DNA of 64,000 nucleotides from Scatosoma sp048465415 (GCA_048465415.1 DBFWLO010000021.1:62001-126000); one strand, 5' to 3'. Counted from the first letter of the stretch, positions 6,987 to 16,582 are shown. Made by a program: numbers and translations. The notes: generated by a model not told the origin, from the letters alone.

Positions 6987-8815
6987 TGATTTTTTTCCTT
7001 AGCAGGGTAGTACGCTTTTAAATATCCTTTGGTGATCGTTTGCGCCACGGCATCCAAAAAGGCGTTTTTGTCCGGGATCCTGATTTCGTACAACGAATTT
7101 TTTCGGGTGTTCCAAAGCATACCTCGATCGAGCCCCAATGCTATCATGTAGCAGGCGCATTGCAGGAAATGCTCATGCGTCAGCTCCGATACGAATTTCA
7201 ATTCGTAAACGACGCCGTCTTTGACGACGTCCGCCAGGCCACGGGCGGAAAACGAAGCGGTTCCCTCCACGCTCGTCGAAAATTCGATTGCGCACGGAAC
7301 CTGAACGCTTTCATTACGTTTTAACAGTGCCCCCAATCTTTGGATTATCAATCGCTGCTCTGTTTTTCCGATAAAAGGAGTATCGACCTGCGTTCTGTAT
7401 CTGTCCTGGTTGGTTTCCAACGATACCAGCCATAAAATCTTTTTTTCCAGAGAAAGGTTTCTCTCTTTCCTGGTATATAAAAACTTTTTATCAGGGTTTA
7501 AAATGAAATACTGCTCTATGCTTTTATCGATTTCATAATCTTTGAAATACACAGCTTCCTGATATATGCCTATACAGGGCGACAGATCGATGAGACAATC
7601 TTTATTTTTAACGTAAATTTCCGATAGATCGTTGAGATTTTTCGGTGTAATTTGCAGCAAAGAATAACTTTTTTCAATATGCTCTTTATATTTGAAATCA
7701 AACATCGCGGAAATATCGACATTCTCAAAATGCGCTTCCGATTGGACTTCTGTCGACAATGTTTCCTCGGAGAGCATGTCTTCCTCTTCTTTGACAAAGA
7801 CGATATGTTCTTTTCCCCGGCTTGCCGCGACGCAAAAGATATTACGCAATATTTTATAGGACTGCTGCGGTTTATCTATTCTGGCGGCCCAATAGCTTTC
7901 CGTAAAATCAAAAACGACGCAGATTTTACGTTCCAGACCTTTACTGCTGTCATAAGTCGTAAAAATAGCAGAAGTTGCCGTCGGACGCGTCGCACCGTCT
8001 GCGTTTTTGTCGGAAATGCTTGCAAAAACAGTCCTCTTATTAAATTTATCCGGGTATCGCGTTTCTAAAATATTCAAAGTCTTAGCCAAAGCGCCCGTTC
8101 TCGCGCCGAGACATAAAATATCTTCGGTCTCTTGTTTCGATAAAAAATCCACCGCAGAAGCCGTGTCCATTTCCTCCACGATACAATTCCCGTTGACGCC
8201 GATGATCCGCTTCTTCCAAATGCGGCCGAGTTTTGCCGCCAAATCGGGCGCCAATCGAAAACAACTCGTAAATTTAAGTTTTACATGATCTCCTAAAAAT
8301 TTTTCTATAAACCGAGGGACGTCAAGCGTAGTCTTATCGTAAATCTTTTGCTCCATATCTCCGACGGCAATAATTTGCATCTTTGGATTCTTTGATCGGA
8401 TATGTTCGAGGAGCTCGGCTAATTCTTGTTCGATATCTTGATATTCGTCGAGAATAAGTACGTCGTAACGCTCCAAATCGGGCCGGGTACGATTAAATTG
8501 TTGAACGAGATCGGAAACGCCGCCCGTGGGAATATGCGCATCTCTTAAAACGTTATAGGCAAACCCATGATAATTTGTAACTGTTGCGTTCGGATTTGTA
8601 ATTTTTTTCCGGGCGTCCAGTTTCAATAATTTATTATACGTCAGATAGAGTATCTTACATTCCGTAGAAAGTGTGGAACAGAGGTATTGTATCGCCGTCG
8701 TTTTTCCGCTGCCGATGCAGGCGTCCACGAGAATGTTTTTCCCCTCTTTGGCAAGCCGAATAAATTCCTCTTGTTCTTCCGACAAATCAAAATTAATGTT
8801 CAAAAAGTTTTTCAT
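6983..8815 (-). CDS. UvrD/PcrA-like helicase with a C-terminal PD-(D/E)XK-type domain
   Basis: 610 aa from ATG 8815. An in-frame GTG at 8899 lies upstream of the promoter found at 8826-8854 and has no ribosome binding site, so the later start is preferred. Superfamily 1 motifs: ACIGSGKTTAI (Walker A, about 32-42), VLILDEYQDIEQ (motif II), IIAVGDMEQKIYD (motif III), and CVAASRGKEHIVFV (motif VI). The last 130 residues contain FSARGLADVVKDG then VVYELKFVSELTHEHFLQCA, which fit the D...ExK...Q pattern of Cas4/RecB-like nucleases. The chain is much shorter than AddA (about 1200 aa), so it is not an AddAB subunit. It is coupled by ATGA to the exonuclease gene. Probable role: repair or defence-type processing of DNA ends; unproven. 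Confidence 0.82.
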   Translation of the reverse strand: MKNFLNINFDLSEEQEEFIRLAKEGKNILVDACIGSGKTTAIQYLCSTLSTECKILYLTYNKLLKLDARKKITNPNATVTNYHGFAYNVLRDAHIPTGGVSDLVQQFNRTRPDLERYDVLILDEYQDIEQELAELLEHIRSKNPKMQIIAVGDMEQKIYDKTTLDVPRFIEKFLGDHVKLKFTSCFRLAPDLAAKLGRIWKKRIIGVNGNCIVEEMDTASAVDFLSKQETEDILCLGARTGALAKTLNILETRYPDKFNKRTVFASISDKNADGATRPTATSAIFTTYDSSKGLERKICVVFDFTESYWAARIDKPQQSYKILRNIFCVAASRGKEHIVFVKEEEDMLSEETLSTEVQSEAHFENVDISAMFDFKYKEHIEKSYSLLQITPKNLNDLSEIYVKNKDCLIDLSPCIGIYQEAVYFKDYEIDKSIEQYFILNPDKKFLYTRKERNLSLEKKILWLVSLETNQDRYRTQVDTPFIGKTEQRLIIQRLGALLKRNESVQVPCAIEFSTSVEGTASFSARGLADVVKDGVVYELKFVSELTHEHFLQCACYMIALGLDRGMLWNTRKNSLYEIRIPDKNAFLDAVAQTITKGYLKAYYPAKEKNQ

Positions 8816-8825
8816 CTCGTTAATT

Positions 8826-8854
8826 ATTATATCATAGATTATTTGATATTTCAA
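8826..8854 (-). promoter_or_regulatory. Promoter of the helicase-exonuclease pair, almost leaderless
   Basis: Minus strand TTGAAA (8849-8854), 17-base spacer, TATAAT (8826-8831). The expected transcription start (about 8819-8820) is only some 4-5 bases before ATG 8815, and no Shine-Dalgarno precedes the ATG, so the mRNA would be nearly leaderless. Confidence 0.55.
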
Positions 8855-8962
8855 GTCTAAAAGAAAAGAAGATTTTTCCTGTAAAATTTTCAGCGACACT
8901 ATCTGTCGAGGTCTGTATAATATAGGCCCGAAGATGCGAGCGCTTCCTCGCGCCTTGCCATA

Positions 8963-9461
8963 CTATCCGCCTATTTTGGGAAAATCCGGCAATTTCATTC
9001 TCTCCTCCCGCGCGGTATCGTTATCGTAAAGATCGTGCAGACTACCCGTCTCGTCGGTCGCCTCAAAGGCCGCTTCGGACCGACAATGGGAATGAAAGCG
9101 CACACAGTTGACGCCGTACTCCCTATATTTTTTAAGGATTTTTTTCCAGCTTTCCCTGTCCATAGGCCAGTGTCCGGTTTCCGGGAACAGCGCGCAGTTC
9201 GTCTCGCAGCGCAAAAAGATCTTTTTGCCGTTCAAGGCGATCCGGCCGCCGCGATTTTCCACCGTTTTCACGCCGAAGACACTCTTTTTTACGCTCCCGA
9301 AGGCGGGACTTTCCAGCAAAAGAGTCTGTCTGACCGTTTCCGCGCAGTCCCGCTCGCCGATGCCGTTCGTATCCAACGTACCGGGGGAGGCGGGCGCGAT
9401 ACGTTTTTCCGTCCGCCGCCGTGCGAACTTTGTATTTTCCCTGCAAATCGATATAGTTCAC
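8963..9461 (-). pseudogene. Remnant of a GH2-family glycosidase
   Basis: A GTG at 9461 behind GAGGGAAG starts NYIDLQGKYKVRTA; the reading then shifts. The expected family motif ARLPGTLDTNGIG is recovered only by deleting one C from the CCCCC run at about 9383-9387, a clear one-base frameshift. The second part reads NCALFPETGHWPMDRESWKK and YGVNCVRFHSHCRSEAAFEA, typical of the GH2 TIM-barrel entry region. The catalytic barrel with both Glu residues is missing, and the frame ends at LPDFPKIGG. About 160 residues remain of an expected 800 or more. It follows the decayed DUF5107 gene in the same direction, so both probably belonged to one lost sugar-use operon. Confidence 0.75.
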
Positions 9462-9476
9462 GCTTCCCTCTCATTC

Positions 9477-11411
9477 CTAAATTTCTTTCGTATACAATAA
9501 GCTGGCGCCTTGGTCGTCGGGCTGTTCACGCAATCTTTCTTCGCAAAGCCCCAGCGCTTTGTTCCGATCCCTCAGGCCCGCATAACCGAGCGCGGAAAGA
9601 TATTTGCAGTACCTGCGGTTTCTGCCGCTCAATTCGTCCTGATATACTTCGATTTCGGGCAGCGATACGGAGAAATAGTCGTAACCGACCTGATCGAAAA
9701 TGTATCTTTCGCCGAAGGAAACCAACTGATTAAACGATTTTTTCGAGAAATGCGAGTCGCCCAGTTCGGCAAACGCCAATCCCGCGTAATAAATATAATC
9801 GGACGGCTCGCTTTCCCCTCGCCGCCTTTCCAGGGATGAAACACGCGCGTTTGGAGACAGGACAACGCTTCTTCGTATCGGCCGAGACAATTCAAAAGGG
9901 AAATATAACGCAGATACAAATCGTCTCTTTCCTCTACGACCTTTTTCCTGGCGGATAAAGCGGCAAATCTCTCTTCGACGCTCACGGCGAGTTTCAATCT
10001 GATCTGATCGCACTCCAACAGGAATCGAGGATACTCGGGATCGATTTCACAGGCCTTTTCGATCGCTTCGAGCGCCGCTTTACAGTCCCTAGTCTTATTG
10101 AAGTAGGCGATGGAAAGATTTCTGTGCGCCATAGGGCTGTTTTTCGTTCCGAGAGAATAAAAATAACGTCGTCGTACAACCCGCACGCCAGATAGTCCAG
10201 CGCGAGTTCCCCATAATTGAAATCTTCCCCGCGCATTTGCAGTTTTATGTTCATTGCCGCGATAAAACCGCACGCCTTTATATCGTGCCAGTTGCGGACG
10301 AGCGCGATATTCGCGAACTCCAAAGAGTCGGAATATTTCCTCCGAATCGCTTTGATTCGAGCCAAATGATAGCAGCCCGCGCCGCGCGTCTCGTCGCTCC
10401 ACACGGCTTTGTGGAAAGCGTCGTATGCCTCTTCGTACCGCTCCGACGTTTCCAGCGCGAGGCCGAGATTGAAATGAATCTCTCCGCAATAAGGATTGGC
10501 GTCTTCCACGTCTGCTTTTCGATAGCGCGGCGGAAATAATCGATACTCTCTTTCACCCGGCCGTTTTTATACAGATATAGTCCGTAAGCATTGTTCAAGC
10601 GGATATCCGTAGGATCCCGTTTGAGGCCTTCGAGATAATATTCCGCCGGTTCGAAGGTCGCATGTCGGTATGGTTCGAGGTGCTCTCCCGCCAGATAAAG
10701 TTCTTCGCAGGATTTAAGTTCCCGAGGCGCCTTCAACAATTCTTCGGGCTCTGGAAGAGGTTTATTTTCTTTTTTATATTCCTTGCAGAAAACGAGCAAT
10801 TTACGATCCTGTCCGTCACCGTTATTCTATAATCACTACTTTCCAAAGACTTTCCGATTTCCCACGCCTTTATACGGCATGAAATAGTGGGTAAACGTCT
10901 TTTCCTCGTGAGGTTTCCGCCAGGTGAAATCGGGCTGGTTATCGGTGAATACGCCCGTCATCAATTCGATATACGGGCCGTCCGCGTCCGTCAGATTTCT
11001 GTCCTAACTTCTGCCGAAATCCCCGTTTCCCCAAGTCCATTGCTTTTTACCGGGAGAGACGTGATGGTCCGCGGCATGCAGCAGTCCCGCTTTCTCTTTT
11101 TCGTCGTAATTTCCGATGAAATCGAAATCAGAGTGCGCCGCCATATAAGAAGCGGGGATTTTAATATTCTTATATCGGGAGATGTCGATCCCCGCGGAAT
11201 AGTCATATTTATAATATTCCCCCGTGGCGATCGGGAAGGTGGAAACGTCTTCTCTCTTATCCGATATTTTTTCGGTGACGGCCAGCGGGTATACTTTTCC
11301 CGAACTTCCCTGATAGGCGCGTTTTTCGATAAAAAGAGGCCCTTTTTCCGCCGTGCACGGCTTATAGGTAGGAATAACGACCGACGTCTCGGTTACTTGC
11401 ACTTTATTCAT
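9477..11411 (-). pseudogene. Decayed DUF5107 / TPR protein
   Basis: The start is ATG 11411. The N-terminus (VVIPTYKPCTAEKGPLFIEK, YQGSSGKVYPLAVTEKISD) and the segments STFPIATGEYYKYDYSAGID and HHVSPGKKQWTWGNGDFG match the DUF5107 proteins I know. About 200 residues are missing at the KISDKR/EDVSTF junction (near 11260). The frame is then lost near 11005; the next frame reads DGPYIELMTGVFTDNQPDF and FTHYFMPYKGVGNRKVFGK before a TAG. TPR segments follow in several frames (10800-10500, 10509-10150, 10150-9830, 9840-9477), e.g. YYLEGLKRDPTDIRLNNAYG. At least four frameshifts, a stop and a large deletion make it non-functional. Relatives of about 1100 aa sit in carbohydrate-use loci. It is divergent from an AraC gene that is also broken. 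Confidence 0.85.
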
Positions 11412-11554
11412 AGATAAATATACCTCTTACATTCATTTAACCGCCTCTATTATGCACCTTTAAAAGTCGTTTTGCAATAAAAAATATTGCTATTTAATCG
11501 ATAATATTCCACAAAATAATTGATAAAATCTTCTTTTAAAAGTATAATGGGTTT

Positions 11555-12466
11555 ATGGGAGAATATAATATTAAGCAGCTCGATAATCCGAAGCCCGACG
11601 GTTTTGTCGGGGAAAAGATAATCATTATTCCCCAAAACATCATCGCGGAATATAAGAAAAATATTTTTGTCGAAAGGCTTTATATTACTGCTATCGGATA
11701 TTTTCCCGAAGTCAAGCGGCATTTTCGGAAATGTCCGCAGGGAGTGGACGAATATATTTTTTTCTACTGCATTTTGGGAAAGGGCGTCGTTAAAATCGAC
11801 AGCCGTTCGTTTATGCTGACTAAGAATACCGCCATTTGTATTCTCCGACACGCTCCCCATTCTTATTATTCCTCAGACGAAGATCCCTGGTCGATTTTAT
11901 GGGTATATTTTAACGGAACGGATACTCTTTTTTATCCTCTGGAAAACGCGAAACAAATTTCTTTCACTTCCGCCTATGCCTCTAACCGCATGCTTTTTTT
12001 ATTCAATCAGATTTTTCATATCATCGACAGGCAGTATACGTTGGGGAATTTTATCTATATTTCCCCGACTCTGCAAATGATTTTATCCGAGACTTATTAT
12101 AAGGACGAACTCGGATTGGATTACGGTCAGCATAATAAGTATCTGAACGCGATTATAAAATATTTTAACTCCAATATCTCACAGAATATCACTCTGTAAG
12201 ATCTATGCGATGAATTTAATCTCTCAAAAAGTTATCTCAACGCATTATTTAAAAAAAGCACCCATACTTCCCCTATTAATTTTTTTATTTCCATGAAAAT
12301 GAAAGAAGCGTGTAAAATGCTTCATTCCATCAATTTCACAATAAAGATTATCGCGGCCAATCTTGGTTACTTCGATCCTTATTATTTTTCCTTCTTATTC
12401 AAAAAAATCGTCGGCGTATCTCCTTCCCTATACAGAACATCGAATATGGTATTTTCCGAAATTTAG
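11555..12466 (+). pseudogene. AraC-family regulator interrupted by a nonsense codon
   Basis: The frame runs 214 codons from ATG 11555 to TAA 12197-12199, then continues in the same frame for 88 more sense codons to TAG 12464. The first part is an AraC-type ligand-binding cupin (FLHAPHSYY-like region HAPHSYYSSDEDPWSILWVY). The part after the stop is the DNA-binding domain with both helix-turn-helices: DLCDEFNLSKSYLNALFKKS and IKIIAANLGYFDPYYFSFLF, then KKIVGVSPSLYR. Family members read ...ITLEDLC here, so a GAA to TAA change is the likely lesion. Without the second part it cannot bind DNA. It is divergent from the DUF5107 pseudogene it probably regulated. Confidence 0.88.
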
Positions 12467-12517
12467 CGTCGGGCGCTTTTTTCTTCTTCAAGATGCCATA
12501 AATAAAAGTTTTTAGAT

Positions 12518-12559
12518 AAAAAATATCCCGTCCGGGATATCACGGACGGGATATTTTTT
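12518..12559. terminator. Bidirectional terminator
   Basis: AAAAAATATCCCGTCCG (12518-12534) pairs with CGGACGGGATATTTTTT (12543-12559) perfectly, 17 bp, 8-base loop. It serves the AraC relic on the plus strand and the lipoprotein gene on the minus strand. Confidence 0.85.
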
Positions 12560-12715
12560 ACATGTTTTTTCTGAGCAGTAAATATTTACTTTTAGAATCG
12601 ATATCGTACTATTTACGGAAGCAGCTTAAACATTGTTATCCCTACGACGCTGATCTGGCTTTACCTCAATCATCGGTTTTTTTCTTTCAAAAGCAGTCGA
12701 GGCAGTTGAACTAAT

Positions 12716-13396
12716 TTATTCGGAAATAACGTATCGGTCGGTAAAGGATACTAATCTGAAAGCACCGCCTATTTTCACCTTCGTTATTCCCGTTTTTCGA
12801 ATATCGTTAATATATAATGAAATGTTGCTCCAACTATTTCCTTCTGAATTCAAATTGTCTGTCAATTCTCCATATTTCCGTTCGTACAGGTATTCGTAAA
12901 CGTCGGAAGAAAGATCGAAACATAAATAAACGATTCCCTTCACAGTTCCTTCCGCTTCTTTAATATGCAAATCTGCGCTTAATTTTGTCGACACCGCGAG
13001 ATTGAAGTCCCCGTCTTCTTCGATAGGACAATCCATACCTTCCCGTCCTTCTAGGTGGCGGTAATTCAAACAAATATCAGTATAATCGGGAGCAGAGCCA
13101 TATATCCACACCCCACAGGTCTTTAAGGAGTACATCTCGAAGTCAAACCGCATTTTGAACACTAAAAATCCTTGTTTTCCGCTTTTATAGGTTTCCGTCC
13201 CCTTGCTTATTTCCTTCGCAACCGCGACTTCGTCGAGAGAGAGGGTACCCTTATCCACTTCGATCGTATCGCCGATCCCGCACGGATACAACGAAACACC
13301 GGGCGGACCTGTTATATTTTCCCCACAGCCGATGAATGATAATATCCAACAGCAAAGAAATGTCACCACGAAAATTCGCATAACAAATCGTTTCAT
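12716..13396 (-). CDS. Hypothetical lipoprotein
   Basis: 226 aa. A signal peptide (MRIFVVTFLCCWILS) and lipobox FIGCG predict a lipid-anchored extracellular protein. The mature part is beta-rich and has no motif I recognise; it includes KGTLSLDEVAVAKEIS and GFLVFKMRFDFEMYSLKTCG, reminiscent of DUF4352-like immunoglobulin-fold lipoproteins, but I cannot confirm this. Four cysteines remain after the lipobox. It is a single-gene unit with a very good promoter (TTGACT-17-TATAAT) and AGAGGAAAC ribosome binding site. Base composition is like the chromosome. Function unknown. Confidence 0.75.
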   Translation of the reverse strand: MKRFVMRIFVVTFLCCWILSFIGCGENITGPPGVSLYPCGIGDTIEVDKGTLSLDEVAVAKEISKGTETYKSGKQGFLVFKMRFDFEMYSLKTCGVWIYGSAPDYTDICLNYRHLEGREGMDCPIEEDGDFNLAVSTKLSADLHIKEAEGTVKGIVYLCFDLSSDVYEYLYERKYGELTDNLNSEGNSWSNISLYINDIRKTGITKVKIGGAFRLVSFTDRYVISE

Positions 13397-13416
13397 TCGT
13401 TGTTTCCTCTTGCCGA

Positions 13417-13445
13417 ATTATATCACACTAATTTATGGAAGTCAA
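13417..13445 (-). promoter_or_regulatory. SigA-type promoter of the hypothetical lipoprotein
   Basis: Minus strand TTGACT (13440-13445), 17-base spacer, TATAAT (13417-13422), 20 bases from the start codon. Confidence 0.65.
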
Positions 13446-13547
13446 TATAGTTCGTGAAAATATCACCTGTGAACGTGTAGATATAATAAAGTTTTGGATA
13501 TTCCACTGGACCTGTGTGAGAATGTGAGATACTAAAAGGAATATTCT

Positions 13548-13899
13548 ATGTCCCTTATGTTTGCAGAACAACTCGCTTTTATGAAAAGACTGGAACACTC
13601 GCATAAAGTGGCTTATGCTGTTCTATCACTATTTAAATGTAAGACATTCGCGCGGGAATGGTCCGACATCAACGAAACGGAAGGGCTTATCCTCATTAAA
13701 GGCACGAAAACTAAAAACAGTTACGGCCATATCCTATTGACGGACGTAAAACAATCCTTGACGGATAATGCAAGCAGACGGAAACGGCCAAATGCACAAG
13801 TACCCTGAAAGCGTTTTTCCCTATTCGGCGAATTACTTAAGTCAGGCGTTTAGCTATAAGGATCTCACCGCCTGCACGAATTACGACATACTTTTATAA
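13548..13899 (+). pseudogene. Tyrosine recombinase / integrase remnant
   Basis: The first frame (13548-13808) contains FAREWSDINETEGLILIKGT followed by KTKNSYGHILLTDV. This resembles the integrase segment where 'GEALALEWSDID' precedes 'I.I..TKTKNS'. A second frame from ATG 13792 to TAA 13897-13899 gives YPESVFPYSANYLSQAFSYK then DLTAC, resembling 'FPYSPNYLTRRF' before the catalytic HxLR region. The two frames are out of phase, the catalytic Arg, His and Tyr are absent, and only about 120 residues remain of 300-400. It lies 76 bases from the old end of the CRISPR array. The assignment rests on short resemblances. Confidence 0.4.
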
Positions 13900-13975
13900 C
13901 ACGGTGTTGCGAAAGCAGTGTAAATGTAAAGTGTGTCAACAGCTTGCAGGAAATGTCATCAGCCCTAAATACCGA

Positions 13976-15073
13976 TTTTCAATTCACGCGCTTCTGCGAA
14001 GCGCGACAACAAGGTTATGTAATACCCGACCAGCCAACAGATTTCAATTCACGCGCTTCTGCGAAGCGCGACCTTTTATCTGCTCTTCCTTGTTCATTTC
14101 AGCCCTCCATTTCAATTCACGCGCTTCTGCGAAGCGCGACCTTGCGACGATCATTCAAAACAACGATTGGGACGAATTTCAATTCACGCGCTTCTGCGAA
14201 GCGCGACCAGACGGGGAAGAAGATTGAGCAGGGAGCGACGAATTTCAATTCACGCGCTTCTGCGAAGCGCGACTCGCCGACTGCGTGGGGATCACGGCCG
14301 TAGACTCGATTTCAATTCACGCGCTTCTGCGAAGCGCGACGTCAATCTGTTCGTCCGTGTAACCTTTTGCTTTTAATTTCAATTCACGCGCTTCTGCGAA
14401 GCGCGACAAGAACTAAGCAAAAATTTTAAGGGTTATGATTTAATTTCAATTCACGCGCTTCTGCGAAGCGCGACGAAACCGAAAGCGGAAAAATACAATA
14501 CCGCGATATATTTCAATTCACGCGCTTCTGCGAAGCGCGACTGTAATTCGTGCGTAGAGTTATCTGTATAATATCATTTCAATTCACGCGCTTCTGCGAA
14601 GCGCGACCTGGGTCACATCTTCCTGGGACATGAAATAAGAATTTCAATTCACGCGCTTCTGCGAAGCGCGACCTGCGCCGCCTTAATGGCTTTGCCGCGT
14701 ATGTAAATTTCAATTCACGCGCTTCTGCGAAGCGCGACTCCTGCATTTCGATCTCTTCCCCGCAGCGACAAACATTTCAATTCACGCGCTTCTGCGAAGC
14801 GCGACGCGTCGTAATACGACCTTGCCATTGCCAGCACGTATTTCAATTCACGCGCTTCTGCGAAGCGCGACTTGGAATTATTTACTTTATTGTTTGGCTA
14901 CTGAATATTTCAATTCACGCGCTTCTGCGAAGCGCGACGATTGTATCTCTGCGGTCTGATAACGAATAACAAATTTCAATTCACGCGCTTCTGCGAAGCG
15001 CGACGTCGTTTGTGTTGTTGTGTATTTTCTATTATGCGCAGATTTCAATTCACGCGCTTCTGCGAAGCGCGAC
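13976..15073 (-). CRISPR. Type I-C CRISPR array, 17 repeats and 16 spacers
   Basis: Seventeen 32-base repeats start at 13976, 14041, 14109, 14176, 14242, 14309, 14376, 14443, 14510, 14576, 14641, 14707, 14774, 14840, 14907, 14973 and 15042. Read on the minus strand the unit begins GTCGCGCTTC, has the loop GCA, and ends GTGAATTGAAAT; the stem CGCGCTTC/GAAGCGCG is 8 bp. This form is typical of type I-C. Spacers are 33-37 bases, all different. Repeats are identical except the leftmost, whose outermost base is T instead of A; that fits the leader-distal, oldest end. The leader and cas2 lie at the right, so new spacers enter near 15073. Transcription runs right to left, in line with the cas operon. 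Confidence 0.98.
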
Positions 15074-15243
15074 TCTATATATAGTGTCCAAAAGTTTCAT
15101 CCAACACCAAATGTAGATAAAGCAATCCTTTTCATCTCAAAAAATTGCACAAACGAACACTTTTTCGCTTTAACCAAGCGCGAAGCAACCGCAGAAATTA
15201 TTTTATCTTCGGTTCGCAAATATAAAATTTTCTCGTAGATATT
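15074..15243 (-). promoter_or_regulatory. CRISPR leader
   Basis: 170 bases of AT-rich DNA between cas2 and the first repeat, without a credible gene. Type I-C leaders lie here and hold the array promoter and Cas1-Cas2 docking signals. A TATATA box lies within the last 12 bases before the repeat, with TTGGAT further upstream; the match is weak and the promoter is inferred. Confidence 0.7.
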
Positions 15244-15534
15244 TTAAAGAATCAATACGCCCTCGGAATTATAAGTCTGCTTGGCTCCGAAGTGCTCTAT
15301 TTTTTTCTGCCAGCAATTTCCTAAATAGTAAAACCGCAAGCTATCTTTTTCCTGATCGATTAATTTCAACAAGCTATCTCTTAATTTTAAAAATTCTTTA
15401 TAATCCAGATTCGCTTCGAAAACGGAATTTTGCACTCTCTGCGCATAGTTCACACACGCTTTGGCGATCCTTCGAAGTCTGCCCCGCCCCGACGGAGTAG
15501 CCGTCTCTACGTCATAGGAAATCAATACCATCAT
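15244..15534 (-). CDS. cas2: CRISPR-associated endonuclease Cas2
   Basis: 96 aa. The subtype I-C Cas2 pattern is clear: MVLISYDVETATPSGRGRLR at the start (catalytic-type Asp 8 after the first strand), KACVNYAQRVQNSVFEANLD, and a C-terminal part with DSLRFYYLGNC. In the acquisition complex two Cas2 dimer subunits bridge two Cas1 dimers and hold the prespacer. It is the last gene of the operon, 19 bases after cas1, and abuts the leader. Confidence 0.96.
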   Translation of the reverse strand: MMVLISYDVETATPSGRGRLRRIAKACVNYAQRVQNSVFEANLDYKEFLKLRDSLLKLIDQEKDSLRFYYLGNCWQKKIEHFGAKQTYNSEGVLIL

Positions 15535-15553
15535 CGTATCACGCTCCTGCCGC

Positions 15554-16582
15554 TTAATTCAATAGAAAAGGCGGATATTCGTCAATTTCTCCGCGCACAT
15601 ATTTAGCCATTAAACTTGCTTGCACAAAAGGCAGCAATCCCCATTTGATTTTTTCTTTTAAAACGGGATGCCTGAACTCGGCGCTCTTTTTTTCCTGCCA
15701 TTGTATCAATACTTTTTTCCTCCCCTTATCGTTTAACAGAACCGCGCCCGCCTCCTGGACGTCGAAATCTTCGGCCTGCAGAACTTTCAGATTGATCATT
15801 GTCAATGTCAGCCGTTCCACGACGGCACGCGTCTCCTCCACCATGTCGCATGCCAAAGAAGCTCGCCCCGGCCGCAGAGTATGAAAAAATCCGATATAGG
15901 CGTCAAGTCCGACGCTCTCTAACGCAGACGCAAAATCCAGCGTATACAGGGTATATAAAAAAGACAATACCGCATTTACCCGATCCAAAGGCGGGCGCTT
16001 TAAGCGAGAATAAATTTTAAAATCCTCTTTCTGCTTTAAAATCAAACGATCGAAAATCTCAAAATATCCCTTTGCCGAATTTCCCTCTATTCCCCGCAAA
16101 ACTTCTTCGTCAGACTCCGCATAAAGCCTCTCTATATTCTCTTTCAGCCGTTCGCTGTAACCGCTCAACTTTCCGTCCGCATCCGTCTCCGGATAGTCCC
16201 GCATTGTTCTTTTTACTAATGCCCGAGTATTGGATAACTTCGCCGCTATCGTATTGCGGATCAATCGTAGTTTCTCTTCGGGCTCTCCGAATTTTTCCAA
16301 CTGCTGTTTTCTGAGAAATACATTTCCTTTAACTTCTCCTGTTACGCGCGCCAAAAACCGCCCGTAGGGAGTGAGAAAACTCAAAGCCACGTTTTCTTTG
16401 GCACATTTCCCCATCAAAGCGGGCGAACATCCCAGAAAACTGAAACAAAAAATACTTTCGATATTGGTAAACGGGATTCGAAACGTCTCCGTTCCGTCCT
16501 TTAAACACACCAAATTTTCCCCGTCCAAAGATAAATATGTGTCGGCGTCCGTAATATATAACGTATTTAATAGTTTTCTCAT
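15554..16582 (-). CDS. cas1: CRISPR-associated integrase Cas1 (type I-C)
   Basis: 342 aa, the usual length for I-C Cas1. It inserts new spacers at the leader end of the array. N-terminal beta domain: LLNTLYITDADTYLSLDGEN. The catalytic metal ligands are visible in EGNSAKGYFEIFD (Glu), GFFHTLRPGRASLACDMVEE (His and Asp). Its ATG overlaps the cas4 stop by four bases (ATGA), so Cas4 and Cas1 are made together, as expected for proteins that form a PAM-selecting adaptation complex in type I-C. Confidence 0.97.
   Translation of the reverse strand: MRKLLNTLYITDADTYLSLDGENLVCLKDGTETFRIPFTNIESIFCFSFLGCSPALMGKCAKENVALSFLTPYGRFLARVTGEVKGNVFLRKQQLEKFGEPEEKLRLIRNTIAAKLSNTRALVKRTMRDYPETDADGKLSGYSERLKENIERLYAESDEEVLRGIEGNSAKGYFEIFDRLILKQKEDFKIYSRLKRPPLDRVNAVLSFLYTLYTLDFASALESVGLDAYIGFFHTLRPGRASLACDMVEETRAVVERLTLTMINLKVLQAEDFDVQEAGAVLLNDKGRKKVLIQWQEKKSAEFRHPVLKEKIKWGLLPFVQASLMAKYVRGEIDEYPPFLLN

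Noticed and set aside
6983..8899. GTG start at 8899 for the helicase
   Set aside because: It lies upstream of the TTGAAA-17-TATAAT promoter and has no ribosome binding site, and the extra 28 residues precede the first conserved motif.
12197..12199. Possible stop-codon recoding in the AraC-like gene
   Set aside because: TAA is used as a normal stop in many intact genes here, and the neighbouring genes of the same pathway are also broken, so a nonsense mutation is simpler.
13976..14376. Plus-strand open frames rich in NSRASAKRD and ISIHALLRSAT
   Set aside because: These are translations of the CRISPR repeat, a frequent false protein call.
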